DNA of 64,000 nt from CAVUXJ01 sp963814975 (GTDB taxonomy: Bacteria > Acidobacteriota > Vicinamibacteria > Vicinamibacterales > CAVVIG01). Each line of letters begins with the position of its first letter. The stretch's first letter is position 1. Below are positions 36,688 to 46,227 of the stretch, piece after piece. Below the pieces are notes generated by a model. That model was not told the origin of the DNA and did not search any database. It saw only the letters and a list, made by a program, of their open reading frames with translations. Made by a program: the position numbers and the translations under genes. Location of the stretch: contig CAWFFB010000030.1 in NCBI GenBank assembly GCA_963814975.1, positions 124,001 to 188,000 of the forward strand, read 5' to 3'.

Positions 36688-36855
36688 ATGGTCACGTGTA
36701 TCACCGGCGTCGGCCGCGGCATGAGCGCAGAAATCGCCAGGGCCGTCCTCGCGTCCGGTCACGCGAAGTCCAGCCTCCAGGGCTGGATGGAATCGCTGGA
36801 CAAGAATCAAGCGGCTGTGCCGGAGAGCGGTTCAACCGCTATCATCAGGGCATGA
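36688..36855 (+). pseudogene. 55-codon mini short-chain dehydrogenase remnant
   Basis: The ATG at 36688 opens with CITGVGRGMSAEIARAV, the Rossmann glycine motif (TGxGRGM) of short-chain dehydrogenases. After 26 residues it jumps to a helical tail (LQGWMESLDKNQAAVPES) and stops at 36855, overlapping the peptidase ATG. A normal enzyme has about 250-290 residues. It looks like an in-frame internal deletion. Too short to be catalytic. Confidence 0.55.
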
Positions 36856-38468
36856 GAGTGATCACCACCCTCCGTAGCGGGGTTGCCGTCTCGGCGCTCG
36901 CGGTTACGATCGGAGTCGCTCAGGGGACGCACCCGGCCAACGACGACGAGGCGCGATGGTGGCAGCATGTTTCGATCCTCGCCGATGACGCGCTCGAAGG
37001 TCGTCAAACCGGCAGCGAGGGCCATCGCAAGGCGGCCGACCTACGTCGCTTCTCGTTTCGAGCAAGCGGGCCTGAAGCCGGCCGGCTCGAAGGGTTTCCT
37101 TCAGAACGTTGCATTTGCTCAGCGGCGCATTCTCGAGGACAAATCGCGAGTGGGTCTCGTCCGTGACGGCCAAGAGGACGTCCTTCAGTTCGGATCCGAC
37201 GTGACGATCAACCTCCGTGCTGACCTCGCCCCGACGGTCGAGGCACCGCTCGTCTTCGCCGGCTACGGGCTTTCGGCGCCTGACGTCGGACACGACGATC
37301 TTGCCGGCATCGACCTCGCCGGAAAGGTCGCGGTATACATCGGCGGAACGCCGGCCGCGATCACCGGCGCGCTCGCCGCTCACTATCAGCAGGCGGGCGT
37401 TCGCTGGAATGCTCTCAGGGCCGCGGGTGCGATCGGCGCCGTCGCGATTCCCAATCCGAAGACCATGGAACAGCCGTGGGAACAAGACGGCGCCGAATCG
37501 TCTGAATCCGGTGATGACGCTCGCCGATCCGCGCTTCAACGACCTCGCGGGGATGCAGGTCGGTGTGGCAGTGAATCCGGCCGGCGCCGAACGGCTGTTT
37601 GCGGGATCCGGCCATTCGTTGGCCGACCTGCTGGCGCTCGTGAACGAGAAGAAACCGCTGCCGCGCTTCGCGCTTCCCGCGTCACTACGAGCGCGCGTGG
37701 CGCTCGACTCGACCAGCATCCAGTCCGACAACGTCGCGGCGCTCCTGCCCGGTAGCGACCCGGCGCTCGCACGTGAGCACGTCGTGCTGACGGCGCACCT
37801 CGATCACGTCGGTGTCGGCGCGGCGGTGAACGGCGATCGCATCTACAACGGCGCCATGGACAACGCGTCGGGGATCGCGACCTTGATAGAGGTGGCGCGG
37901 ACGCTCGCAGAGGTCGGACCGCGGCCGAAGCGATCGGTGCTGTTCGTAGCGGTCACTGCTGAAGAGCACGGCCTGCTTGGCTCGCAATATTTCGCGCGGC
38001 GACCCGACGGTGCCGAAGTCCAGTATTGTCGCCAATATCAATATGGACATGTTTCTGCCGCTGTTTCCGATGAAGTCCGTGATGGTGCTCGGCCTCGACG
38101 AGTCGGATCTCGGCGATCGCGTTCGCGAAGTGGGCAAGCGGACAGGGCTCGGTGTGAATCCGGATCCAAACCCGGAACGCAATCGCTTCACGCGCTCCGA
38201 CCAGTACAGCTTCATCAGGCAGGGGGTGCCGGCTCTCGCGCTGAAGGTCGGCTTCGAACCTGGATCATCCGCGGCGGAGATCGACGCGAAGTGGACGAAG
38301 GAGCGCTACCACAGTCCCTCTGACGATCTGCAGCAGCCGGTTGATCTCAGCGCGGCCGTCACGTTCACGCGACTGGTAGCTGCGCTCGCGGCGGAGGTCG
38401 CGAATCATGCGGCGAAGCCGCAGTGGAAGCGCAGCAGCTTCTTCCGACGGTTTGCGACGGGCGGATAG
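36852..38468 (+). pseudogene. M28-family zinc aminopeptidase with PA domain, frameshifted
   Basis: Secreted metallopeptidase. The N-terminus (TLRSGVAVSALAVTIGVAQ) is a signal peptide; a PA-type insert (LVFAGYGLSAPDVGHDDL) precedes the catalytic domain with zinc ligands in LTAHLDHVG, YNGAMDNASGIAT and VTAEEHGLLGSQYF, and a late histidine in ERYHSPSDDL. Frame changes are needed near 37045, 37495 and 38020, but the net length (1617 nt) is 539 whole codons, so the three shifts cancel. The ATG overlaps the stop of the upstream remnant. Confidence 0.82.
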
Positions 38469-38759
38469 CGGGCATCGATTGATGGTCGCTCGTGAAGACT
38501 GTCCGATTGCCGCGCGCGCGGATCGAGCAGAGACGCGCCCTTGCCACTTTTCCGGGCTGATTGGCCGGGGCCGCTCTTTTGACACCGTTGGTGCTGCTGA
38601 ACACCTCCTAGGCTGGCCGTCACCGCGCTGGCGATCTTCGTAGCGGCGCCCTTCGCGCTCGATGCGCTCAGCCGCCCTGGAGGAAGTGGCGTCGACAAAG
38701 AAACTCCTCGACGGCGTCACTCGCGAAGAGAGCAGCCGCAGAAATCGGCAGCTGCCGCG
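38469..38759. other. Intergenic, nothing recognised
   Basis: About 290 bases between the convergent peptidase and beta-barrel genes. A short hydrophobic frame (LAVTALAIFVAAPFALDAL, near 38615-38670, plus strand) has no start and no known relatives in my memory. Confidence 0.4.
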
Positions 38760-39386
38760 TCAGCGGAAGCTGATGATGAGCCCGGCGGTGAACTCGAGCT
38801 GCCAGACGATGTGTGCGTGGAAGCCGACGAAACAGATGCCCGGTGAACAGGCAAGGACCTGGGCGTCGGCGTCCGCAAAGGTCGCAAACAGCCGGCCGTT
38901 GAGGCGAAGGCCCACGAGATTGGCTGGAAACAGCTTGACGCCGCCACCAGCGCCCAGTGAGAAACGTATCTCGTCGTCCCCCCTGGTCGCATAGCGCGTC
39001 AGCCCCAGCGTGCCCGTCAGGAACGGACGCACCCGCCCTGTGTCGAACTCCTGCAGACCGCCTGCCTGCCAGTGATCGACGGTCATCTGCCAGCGGACTG
39101 GAGGACCCAATGGGAACGCCGGCACCGACACGTGCGCGTTCTGGTGTGTGAACAGCGCCTCGAACTGGAGGCCGCGCGATAGCGGCACATCGACGGCGAC
39201 ACCGACCGTCGGCGCTCCATCCAGATCGAGCGCCTGCTGCGTGAGTAGCTCGAAGAAGTCGCCGCCGAACCCGTATCCGCCGAACGGCGTGATCTCGAAA
39301 TCCTGCGCCGAAGCATTTGTGGCGCTCGCCAGCAGGCACGTTACGATCGCAGTGGCACAGACGGCCCTGGATCGGCTCGAGGTCAT
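38760..39386 (-). CDS. Outer-membrane beta-barrel protein
   Basis: A 208-residue exported protein, same type as the one at 30315-30923. Signal peptide (AVCATAIVTCLLASA, cleavage near ASAQ), then strands such as ITPFGGYGFGGDFF, VGVAVDVPLSRGLQFEALF, IRFSLGAGGGVKLF and VGLRLNGRLFATF, and a C-terminal ISFR ending close to aromatic. Unlike most barrels the last residue is arginine. Divergent from the PEGA gene, 168 bases apart. Function unknown. Confidence 0.78.
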   Translation of the reverse strand: MTSSRSRAVCATAIVTCLLASATNASAQDFEITPFGGYGFGGDFFELLTQQALDLDGAPTVGVAVDVPLSRGLQFEALFTHQNAHVSVPAFPLGPPVRWQMTVDHWQAGGLQEFDTGRVRPFLTGTLGLTRYATRGDDEIRFSLGAGGGVKLFPANLVGLRLNGRLFATFADADAQVLACSPGICFVGFHAHIVWQLEFTAGLIISFR

Positions 39387-39554
39387 GGTGTCCGGCGCGC
39401 AGGCACTGGACTGCGCCGCGCGCCGTTTCTAGAATAGTCTTGATCCGTCGCCTCGAACCACGGCAGCCGAATGGACGGAACCGAAATTGCGCCGGATCTG
39501 CGACGGCGCGCGCTGGCAGCGTTGTTGGCGCGTTCAAGCTATTGAGAGGTTCCC

Positions 39555-40267
39555 ATGAAAGCTTCCAAAATTCTCACGATCGCAGCCGTCGGGATCCTCC
39601 TCGCTTCGGTATCGTTTGCCGGCCAGCGTAGCCGCGGAGGTGGCGGCGCGCCTCCTCGCGGGCCTCGCCCCGGCGGTTCGCCGCCGGTCAGCCGTGCCGT
39701 GCCGCGCGGGCCGACGAATCCTCCGCCGGGACGTCTTGGGTCAACCTATCCCCGGCCCGGCTACCCTGGTGGCCGTTGGCCGTACTACGGTTACGGCCAT
39801 TACTACTCTGCATATCCCTACTACTACGGTTACCCGGGGTACGGTTACCCGGGTACGGGTACCCGGGGTACGGGTACCCGGGGTTCTCGTTCTCGCTGGG
39901 TTTTGGCTTCGGGTACCCCTACGGGTATGCGTATCCCTACCCCTACCACTACGGTTACTTTCCATGGCCGTACCCCTACGGTTACGCCCCATGGTACGGA
40001 TACCCGGGCTATGTGGCGGTCGCACCGGGCGTTGGATATGGCGGCGTCCGGATCGCCGTCGATCAACGCGACGCCGAAGTCTTCGTCGACGGCCACTACA
40101 TGGGAGTTGTCGACGACTTCGACGGAACGTTTCAGCAGGTGAACCTCGAAGTTGGACCGCACCGCGTCGAAGTTCGGCGCGACGGATTCGAACCGGTGAC
40201 GGTCGACGTCAACATTCAGCCCGGCCGGACGGTGACCTACCGGGCGCCGCTCCGGCCGGCGCCGTAG
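39555..40267 (+). pseudogene. Secreted PEGA-domain protein with a frameshift in a Gly/Tyr/Pro repeat
   Basis: Signal peptide (ILTIAAVGILLASVSFAG) then a Gly/Pro/Arg-rich stretch and a repetitive YPYYYGYPGYGYPG region. Between about 39840 and 39895 near-identical short units (TACCCGGGG-TACGG) occur several times and the frame is lost; the second frame continues as YPGFSFSLGFGFGYPYGY and ends in a PEGA domain (VDQRDAEVFVDGHYMG, QQVNLEVGPHRVEVRRDG). The length, 713 nt, lacks one base of whole codons. PEGA domains are surface or S-layer-associated. The indel is in a slippage-prone repeat, so variable expression is possible. Confidence 0.75.
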
Positions 40268-40393
40268 GGACATCGTTCACGCTGGACGATCGCGGCCTTC
40301 ACCTGGGCGGGCCTTTGCAACGAGGGGCATGTCCATGATCGACCCGGGTGGGTGGTGTGTTCCGTATCTGTTCAGATCAAGGGAGGACTTGCG

Positions 40394-41149
40394 ATGACAG
40401 CGACAAGCGTCATGGCAAGAAACGGGGCTCGCGTGGCCGCGCACGCGCATCGCCAGCCGAAGATGCGCTCGATGCCTCGAGTCATGACTCTGGGCGCGAT
40501 CCTCGTCGTGTGCATCCCCCTCGTCACGCATGCCCACGACGTCACGACGAATGTGACCTGGAACCGAGAAGTCTCTCGAATTTTCTACGCGCGATGCGCC
40601 ACGTGCCACCGCCCCGGAGGCAGCGCGTTCTCGCTGATGAGCTATCAGGAGGCGAGTCCCTGGGCGAAGGGTATCAAGGACACGGTTCTGACCCGCAGCA
40701 TGCCCCCGTGGGGAGCGGTGAAAGGCTTCGGGAGCTTTCGGAATGATACGGCGCTGACGCAGGAAGAGATCGACCTCGTCGAACGATGGGTAAATGGCGG
40801 CTCCCCCGAAGGCAATCCCAACGACCTGCCGGCACGGCCAAAGATCGCTCCGCCGCTGGCCGTCGAGTCTCGAACGGGCGAGCTTGTTGTCTCAGGCGAC
40901 TACCGGCTGCAGCGGCCATTTCTGCTCGATGGATTCGTCGTTCGTGTCCCCCCGCGCGGAGGAACGGCCCGGATCACGATCGAGTTTCCGGACGGCCGAG
41001 TCGCACCGCTGGTCTGGTTCGACGGTCATCCCGCGCAGCGGCAGCAGCCGTTTCTCTTGCGAGTGCCTCTGTCGATACCGGCCGGGGCCACAATGCGTGG
41101 CCTGGCGGGATCAACCCTCGTGCTGCTGTCTCCGGCGCAACAACGCTGA
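40394..41149 (+). CDS. Exported monohaem c-type cytochrome
   Basis: A 251-residue protein with a strong GGGAGGACTT site. A long charged N-terminus precedes the hydrophobic TLGAILVVCIPLVTHAH. One haem motif CATCH (ARCATCHRPGGSAF) and SMPPWG resemble the cytochrome domain often fused to copper ascorbate-dependent monooxygenases; that catalytic domain is absent here, and the rest (LQRPFLLDGFVVRV, ITIEFPDGRVAPLVWFDGH) is a beta-rich domain. Its 3' end overlaps the convergent HupE-like gene by 39 bases. Confidence 0.8.
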   Translation: MTATSVMARNGARVAAHAHRQPKMRSMPRVMTLGAILVVCIPLVTHAHDVTTNVTWNREVSRIFYARCATCHRPGGSAFSLMSYQEASPWAKGIKDTVLTRSMPPWGAVKGFGSFRNDTALTQEEIDLVERWVNGGSPEGNPNDLPARPKIAPPLAVESRTGELVVSGDYRLQRPFLLDGFVVRVPPRGGTARITIEFPDGRVAPLVWFDGHPAQRQQPFLLRVPLSIPAGATMRGLAGSTLVLLSPAQQR

Positions 41150-42391
41150 CATCGTCAGGATCGAGAGCATCCCCACCCCAATCGCCACAGCCAACCCGGG
41201 CGTCGCCACCGAAACACCCAGCGGCACCAGCGCGAGCGCATCGGCGCGTTCGAGCATGGTGCGCCACGAAATGTGAATGGCCAGGGCGGATGCGACGATG
41301 ATGGTCATTCGCGGCACTCGAGACAGTTTCAGCACGACCTGCACCGCCAAGAGGAGAAGCACCAGGGTCGCGAGCTCGGTGATCACGATGCCCAGCGTGA
41401 ATCCCAGACCGGACGCGAGGGTGTGTGCTCCGCCGAACTGCAGCATCGGCTGCATGCCGAGCGCAAAACCGCAGCCGACGATCAGGCCGGCGACGATGCC
41501 CAGCCCAACCCGTTTGCCGTCGCCGGCGATAATCGCTTCGATGCCCATGTACACCGCTGTCGCCGCGATGAGGACGCCCACAACCCCGCGGATTCCTGGC
41601 TGCGGGTACCCCATTTCAAGTGAGCCGAGCAGGGCCAGCGACTCAGCCGCGGCCAGTGCGAGAGCGAACGGCAGCAGACCGCGAGATGGCCCGAATACGA
41701 GGGCGATGCACAACGTAATGAGCAGGTAGTCGGTTTCGCTGAAGTAGTGAACGATGCCGGCTCGGACGAAACGAGCGACGGAGTGGCCCAGTGCGGGATC
41801 CAGCACAAATGTTTCAGGATCGTCCTGATACTGAAACTGTCGAATGTCACCGCTTGATGCCAGGAAGGTGAGCGAGGTATCGACGACCACCCCGAGACGA
41901 GCGAAACGAGGTTCGAACGAGAAACGTGAATGCATGGAGCTGATCGGAGCCTCGAGCAGCGCATCGACCGTCACCTCTTCCTGGAGCACGAGCGTGTCGA
42001 CTGGTAAGGGCGCTCCTTTCACGCGGTTCAGCGCATCCTGAAACGTCGCGAACGAGGGATCGTTTGTCCGAGAGAGCCTCACGGCGAGGAGGTGGGGTTT
42101 TGGCAGCGCGGCTCCGTTCTCGTGGATCGACAGCATGTCGGCAATCCAGACGCTGGCGCCCTCTGCGGCGACCGCATCGGCGTTCGCCAGGTCCAGCCAG
42201 TTGCCGCCCTCCAACGTTGGCAGGAGAAAGTCGATCAATGCGTTAGCCGGCATCCGCACCAGCATCAGCATGCGGCCCTGTTCAGGCTTGAGGAAGACGC
42301 CGATCTGCACGCGATCGGGGACCTCGTGGGCTGACACGATGGAGGTCCACGACACGAGTGCCGCCAGAAGGGCCAGGTACAGCCGTTTCAT
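41111..42391 (-). CDS. HupE/UreJ_2-type membrane protein (first copy)
   Basis: A 426-residue membrane protein. Signal peptide (LALLAALVSWTSIVSA), then a roughly 190-residue exported beta-rich domain (VQIGVFLKPEQGRMLMLVRMPA), then about seven transmembrane helices with the HupE-like FSETDYLLITLCIALVFG and GLGFTLGIVITEL. HupE/UreJ proteins are linked to nickel uptake in hydrogenase and urease operons, but no such enzyme is nearby, so the metal or role is open. Its start overlaps the stop of the second copy by ATGA. Confidence 0.75.
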   Translation of the reverse strand: MKRLYLALLAALVSWTSIVSAHEVPDRVQIGVFLKPEQGRMLMLVRMPANALIDFLLPTLEGGNWLDLANADAVAAEGASVWIADMLSIHENGAALPKPHLLAVRLSRTNDPSFATFQDALNRVKGAPLPVDTLVLQEEVTVDALLEAPISSMHSRFSFEPRFARLGVVVDTSLTFLASSGDIRQFQYQDDPETFVLDPALGHSVARFVRAGIVHYFSETDYLLITLCIALVFGPSRGLLPFALALAAAESLALLGSLEMGYPQPGIRGVVGVLIAATAVYMGIEAIIAGDGKRVGLGIVAGLIVGCGFALGMQPMLQFGGAHTLASGLGFTLGIVITELATLVLLLLAVQVVLKLSRVPRMTIIVASALAIHISWRTMLERADALALVPLGVSVATPGLAVAIGVGMLSILTMSALLRRRQQHEG

Positions 42392-43761
42392 ACCGCGCTC
42401 TCGGAGTGCTGTTGCCGTGTCACTTCTTCATCCGCGAAACGATGGGACTTCAGCCACTCGTTGACGAACCAGACCACGCCGCCGACCAGCACCAGAACGG
42501 CCAGACTCCTGAGCGCCGGCGCCAGAAGAGTACTATCAATCGTCAGCTGAAACGGAACCTTGCGGAAACGCGCCCAGCGTTCGCCGCACCATCCCCAGGC
42601 AGTGTCGGCGGCCAGCGCGGACACGATGATGCGTTCGAGATATTCAACCCTCGCCAGCGAGAACAGGAACGAGCAGGCGGTCACCAGCAGCGTCATGACG
42701 CCGGCTATCGTGAGCACCACGCCAGCGCCAAAGGCGACCTCAGCGACGGCGACATGCGCACCGCCAAATTGAAGCCCCGCAAGCAGGTGCGCGGCGCAGA
42801 TGAATCCGAACACCGACCCGGCGCCGAGCGCGAAGAGCGCGCGGCGCCGCGGTGTGACATGCCCGATGATGTTCGCGAACGCGGCGAGCAGGATCGATGC
42901 CGCGGCCAGCATCTCGACCAACGATTGAAACCACAGCGTGTCCGGCGCCACGCCTGACAGCGCAAGTAACAAGGCGAGCGTGAGCCCGCCCGTGAAGGTC
43001 GCGATGGCTGGAACGAGATGCCGAAACTGGCGAAACGGAAGCGCGAGACAGAAGAGCAGAAGGAGAAAGTCGGCGCCGCTCAGCACCACCCGTCCGCCGC
43101 GCGCCAGAAACTGTCGGGCCGCATCGGTCCTGTACGGATCCAGAAAGACAACGCCCGGGTCGCCCTCGAACGAAAACGCGCGGACATCTCCGTCGGATTG
43201 GACATATGTCAGGTTGGTCGGGACCCGCACCGCGTAGCCCGACAGTTTGGGAACGATGGAAATGTACGGTTCGCCCGGCGGCAGGGCATACAGAAATCGA
43301 ATGTCGAACCAGACCTGTTGCCAGAAGACGTCCTCGCCTGGCGGAAGGTCCGGAGACTGAAAACGAGCGAGCGCCCCCTGATATGAATCGAACGATTGAT
43401 CGGCGCTGATGGAGATGCGAGTATCCGCTACCTGGACCCCAGTCAGGACCGCCCCATGGTTCGATACCTCAAAACCGCTCGCAATCCAGTATTTGGCCGC
43501 TCCTGGCAGCATCGATTTCAAGGCGCCAAGGTCGAGCGTGTCGGCATCGCCGCGCGTCGGGAACTGCACGTCTCTCACGGCCGCCAGCGGCACGCGTACG
43601 AGCAGCTCGAGCTGACCTGCGTCAATCCTGACAAAGGCCTTCACATTGACGACTTCGGGAATGGGACGATTTGCCGTATGGACTAACGGCGCCAGAAGGA
43701 GGAAACTAGCGCACGCGAAGATGCATTGAGTCCGACGGAAGAGCGCTTCCCCGGCAGGCAT
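42388..43761 (-). CDS. HupE/UreJ_2-type membrane protein (second copy)
   Basis: A 457-residue relative of the downstream protein: signal sequence (FACASFLLLAPLVHTA), an exported domain of about 200 residues (VNVKAFVRIDAGQLELLVRV), then seven or so helices with LSGADFLLLLFCLALPF and AGLQFGGAHVAVAEVAFGAG, which aligns with MLQFGGAHTLASGLGF in the other copy. Two coupled, diverged copies suggest a heteromeric membrane complex. The start at 43761 is close to the divergent NHL gene (91 bases). Confidence 0.75.
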   Translation of the reverse strand: MPAGEALFRRTQCIFACASFLLLAPLVHTANRPIPEVVNVKAFVRIDAGQLELLVRVPLAAVRDVQFPTRGDADTLDLGALKSMLPGAAKYWIASGFEVSNHGAVLTGVQVADTRISISADQSFDSYQGALARFQSPDLPPGEDVFWQQVWFDIRFLYALPPGEPYISIVPKLSGYAVRVPTNLTYVQSDGDVRAFSFEGDPGVVFLDPYRTDAARQFLARGGRVVLSGADFLLLLFCLALPFRQFRHLVPAIATFTGGLTLALLLALSGVAPDTLWFQSLVEMLAAASILLAAFANIIGHVTPRRRALFALGAGSVFGFICAAHLLAGLQFGGAHVAVAEVAFGAGVVLTIAGVMTLLVTACSFLFSLARVEYLERIIVSALAADTAWGWCGERWARFRKVPFQLTIDSTLLAPALRSLAVLVLVGGVVWFVNEWLKSHRFADEEVTRQQHSESAV

Positions 43762-43852
43762 TGGTCAGAGTTTACATTTCACGGGATGAAAAGATGCAAC
43801 CCCTGATTGCTCTGGCCTTGGTGGTGAAACGATGCAGGAGGCGAGGTTGTCT

Positions 43853-45148
43853 ATGAGGCAAAAGGTGTACGTTGGGGCTGCCATTGTGGCCCTGGCCGCC
43901 GCTCTTGGAACAGGGTCGGTGCTCGTGGGCGGCCGGGCCGTCGTTCGAGCGGCCGGAGCGCAGGCGCCAAAATTCGAGGTCGATCCATTCTGGCCAAAGC
44001 CGCTGCCAAACGGCTGGGTGATGGGGCAGACGATCGGGCTGGCACTGGATACGTCCGACAACGTTTGGATCATTCACAGGCCCGGCTCGTTGGAGTTGAA
44101 GGAATCGTACCTGACGCGAAAAGAAGCCGACTGCTGTACTGCGGCTCCGGACGTGCTGGCCTTCGACCCTGCGGGAAACCTGATTCAGCATTGGGGCAAG
44201 TCCGAAGGGCACGACTGGCCGACCTCCAATCATGGCATCACGGTGGACAGCAAGGGCAACGTGTGGCTCGGCGCGAACGGTGCCGGCCAGCCTGGGCCCG
44301 CGCCAGGCAGCTCGGCTCAATTCGCTGCCGCCGCCGCCGCCGCGCGAGGCGCCGCACCGCCGGCGCCAGACTATCCGGGTTCAGCGGCTCCGGGCGTGAA
44401 GACCTATCACGATAGCTTCATCCTGAAGTTCAGCAAGACCGGTCAGTACCTGGGCCAGATCGGCAACGCCAACGCCAGCAAGGGCAGCATGGACAACGAC
44501 AACGTCCGTGGCGTCGCCCAGATCCGCTTCGACCCGAAGTCGAACGAGTTGATCGCTGCCGACGGCTACGGCAATCATCGCGTCTCGGTGTGGGATCCGG
44601 ACACGCTGAAGTTCAAGCGCGCCTGGGGTGCCTATGGAAAGCCGCCGACCGATGACACGCTTCCGCCATATCAGCCCGGTCAGCCGCCGACGCAGCAATT
44701 CCGCAACCCGGTGCACTGCGCTCAGCCGACCAAGGACGGGATGGTCTACGTCTGCGACCGCGTCAACGATCGCATCCAGATTTTCAAGACCGACGGCGCC
44801 TTCGTCAAGGAAGTATTTCTCGAGACGGACACCAGGGGCGACGGCTCCGTTTGGGAGATCGCGCTGTCCAAGGACTCCCAGGAGAAGTACCTCTACGTCG
44901 CTGACGGCGCAAACCACAAGATCCACGTGTTCGATCGCCAGTCGATGACCGAGCTGTACAGCTTCGGCAGCGGCGGCCGTCAGCCTGGTGAGTGGTACGC
45001 GCTGCACAGCATCGCCACCGACTCGAAGGGCAATATCTATACGACGGAAACCTACCGCGGTCAGCGCGTCCAGAAGTTCAACTACAAGGGCATCTCGGCG
45101 GTGACCGCACCGCACGAAGGTGCCCCGTGGCCCGCCGGTAAGAAGTAG
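43853..45148 (+). CDS. Secreted NHL-repeat (beta-propeller) protein
   Basis: A 431-residue exported protein. The start at 43853 follows GGAGGCGAGG; the hydrophobic AAIVALAAALGTGSVLVGG is a signal segment. NHL-type propeller blades are visible as IGLALDTSDNVWIIHR, HGITVDSKGNVWLGANG, ELIAADGYGNHRVSVWD, VYVCDRVNDRIQIF, LYVADGANHKIHVFD and SIATDSKGNIYTTE. An alanine/proline-rich linker lies near residue 165. Peptidyl-alpha-hydroxyglycine lyase-like propellers look similar, but no catalytic assignment is made. Confidence 0.8.
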   Translation: MRQKVYVGAAIVALAAALGTGSVLVGGRAVVRAAGAQAPKFEVDPFWPKPLPNGWVMGQTIGLALDTSDNVWIIHRPGSLELKESYLTRKEADCCTAAPDVLAFDPAGNLIQHWGKSEGHDWPTSNHGITVDSKGNVWLGANGAGQPGPAPGSSAQFAAAAAAARGAAPPAPDYPGSAAPGVKTYHDSFILKFSKTGQYLGQIGNANASKGSMDNDNVRGVAQIRFDPKSNELIAADGYGNHRVSVWDPDTLKFKRAWGAYGKPPTDDTLPPYQPGQPPTQQFRNPVHCAQPTKDGMVYVCDRVNDRIQIFKTDGAFVKEVFLETDTRGDGSVWEIALSKDSQEKYLYVADGANHKIHVFDRQSMTELYSFGSGGRQPGEWYALHSIATDSKGNIYTTETYRGQRVQKFNYKGISAVTAPHEGAPWPAGKK

Positions 45149-45217
45149 GCCGACGGCAGCTGTCTGATCGCCCTGGCCGTACGTTGACTACGGCCAGGGT
45201 CATTCCTGCTTGGGCGA

Positions 45218-46156
45218 ATGGTTCGTATCGCGATTATTCTTGCAGTCGCTGTTTTCTGCGTGCTGAACGCCCGGACGCCAGACCCGCGGATGCGGGCGGC
45301 AGTCGAAGCGCTCACCGCGACTCACACCCACCAGTTCGACGGCAATATCGACGGCAGCTTCTACTGTCCCATGGACCCCGACGTCCGTGCGCTTCGGGCG
45401 GGCACGTGTGCACGATGCGGCATGATACTGGTCGAAGGTGTTCCGGATATCGTTGAATATCCGCTCGATCTGAAGATTGACCCCTCACTGCCGCGCCCGA
45501 CTGAAGTGGCGAGGCTTACTTTCGGGCTCACCGATCCGCGAACGGCGCAGCCGGTGCGGCGGTTCGAGGTGGTCCACGAGCAGCTGTATCACGTATTCGT
45601 GGTCAGCCAGGATCTCTCCTTTTTTCTGCATACCCATCCGGAGCGCCAGCCGGATGAGGATTTTCATCTTGACGTGCGCTTGCCGGCGCCAGGCATGTAT
45701 CGCGTGCTGAGCGACTTCTACCCGTCAGGCGGTACTCCGCAGCTCATCACGAGCACGGTCATCGTTCCTGGCTCTGAGTTGCCTTTGGACAGCATGAGCG
45801 TTCAAGCGGACGTGGCGCCCAAGCGGACCCTCAATGCGCAGGTCGAGTTGACGGTGACGCCGCGCGCCGTCGCCGGGGAACGGACCGCCTTAATCTTCAA
45901 GCTCACACCTGCCGAAGGGCTCGAGACTTATCTCGGCGCCTGGGGCCACATGCTGGCCGCCAGTGCGGATTTGATTGACATGGTTCATGGCCACCCCGTC
46001 GCCGCCGCGGACACCAACGGCAACTCGGAGAAGCAACTGCAGTTCAGCCTGGCGTTTCCGCGCGCCGGCGTCTACCGTGTGTGGATGCAGTTTCAACGAT
46101 CCGGAATCGTGAACACGGTGGCGTTCAATATCCCTGTCGCCGCATCTCCGCAATAA
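45218..46156 (+). CDS. Membrane-anchored heavy-metal-binding-domain protein
   Basis: A 312-residue protein with an N-terminal anchor or signal (IAIILAVAVFCVLNA). Near residue 48 is a heavy-metal-binding domain, YCPMDPDVRALRAG with CARCGMIL, as in copper exporters and CusB-like proteins. Two beta-sandwich-like parts follow, each with a histidine-rich turn: FFLHTHPERQPDEDFH and DMVHGHPVAAADTN. I infer a periplasmic metal (probably copper) sensor or chaperone. It follows the NHL gene and precedes the DCC gene in the same direction. Confidence 0.75.
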   Translation: MVRIAIILAVAVFCVLNARTPDPRMRAAVEALTATHTHQFDGNIDGSFYCPMDPDVRALRAGTCARCGMILVEGVPDIVEYPLDLKIDPSLPRPTEVARLTFGLTDPRTAQPVRRFEVVHEQLYHVFVVSQDLSFFLHTHPERQPDEDFHLDVRLPAPGMYRVLSDFYPSGGTPQLITSTVIVPGSELPLDSMSVQADVAPKRTLNAQVELTVTPRAVAGERTALIFKLTPAEGLETYLGAWGHMLAASADLIDMVHGHPVAAADTNGNSEKQLQFSLAFPRAGVYRVWMQFQRSGIVNTVAFNIPVAASPQ

Positions 46157-46227
46157 TCGGCTCGGGCTGAGCAGCGGAGGACGTCCGCGAGGAGCGGTGG
46201 GTTTCTCGAGCCTCGAGCGGATTGACC

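Noticed and set aside
40180..40205. GGATTCGAACC, resembling a tRNA T-loop on the reverse strand
   Set aside because: It is inside the PEGA domain coding sequence (RRDGFEPV) and no cloverleaf can be built around it.
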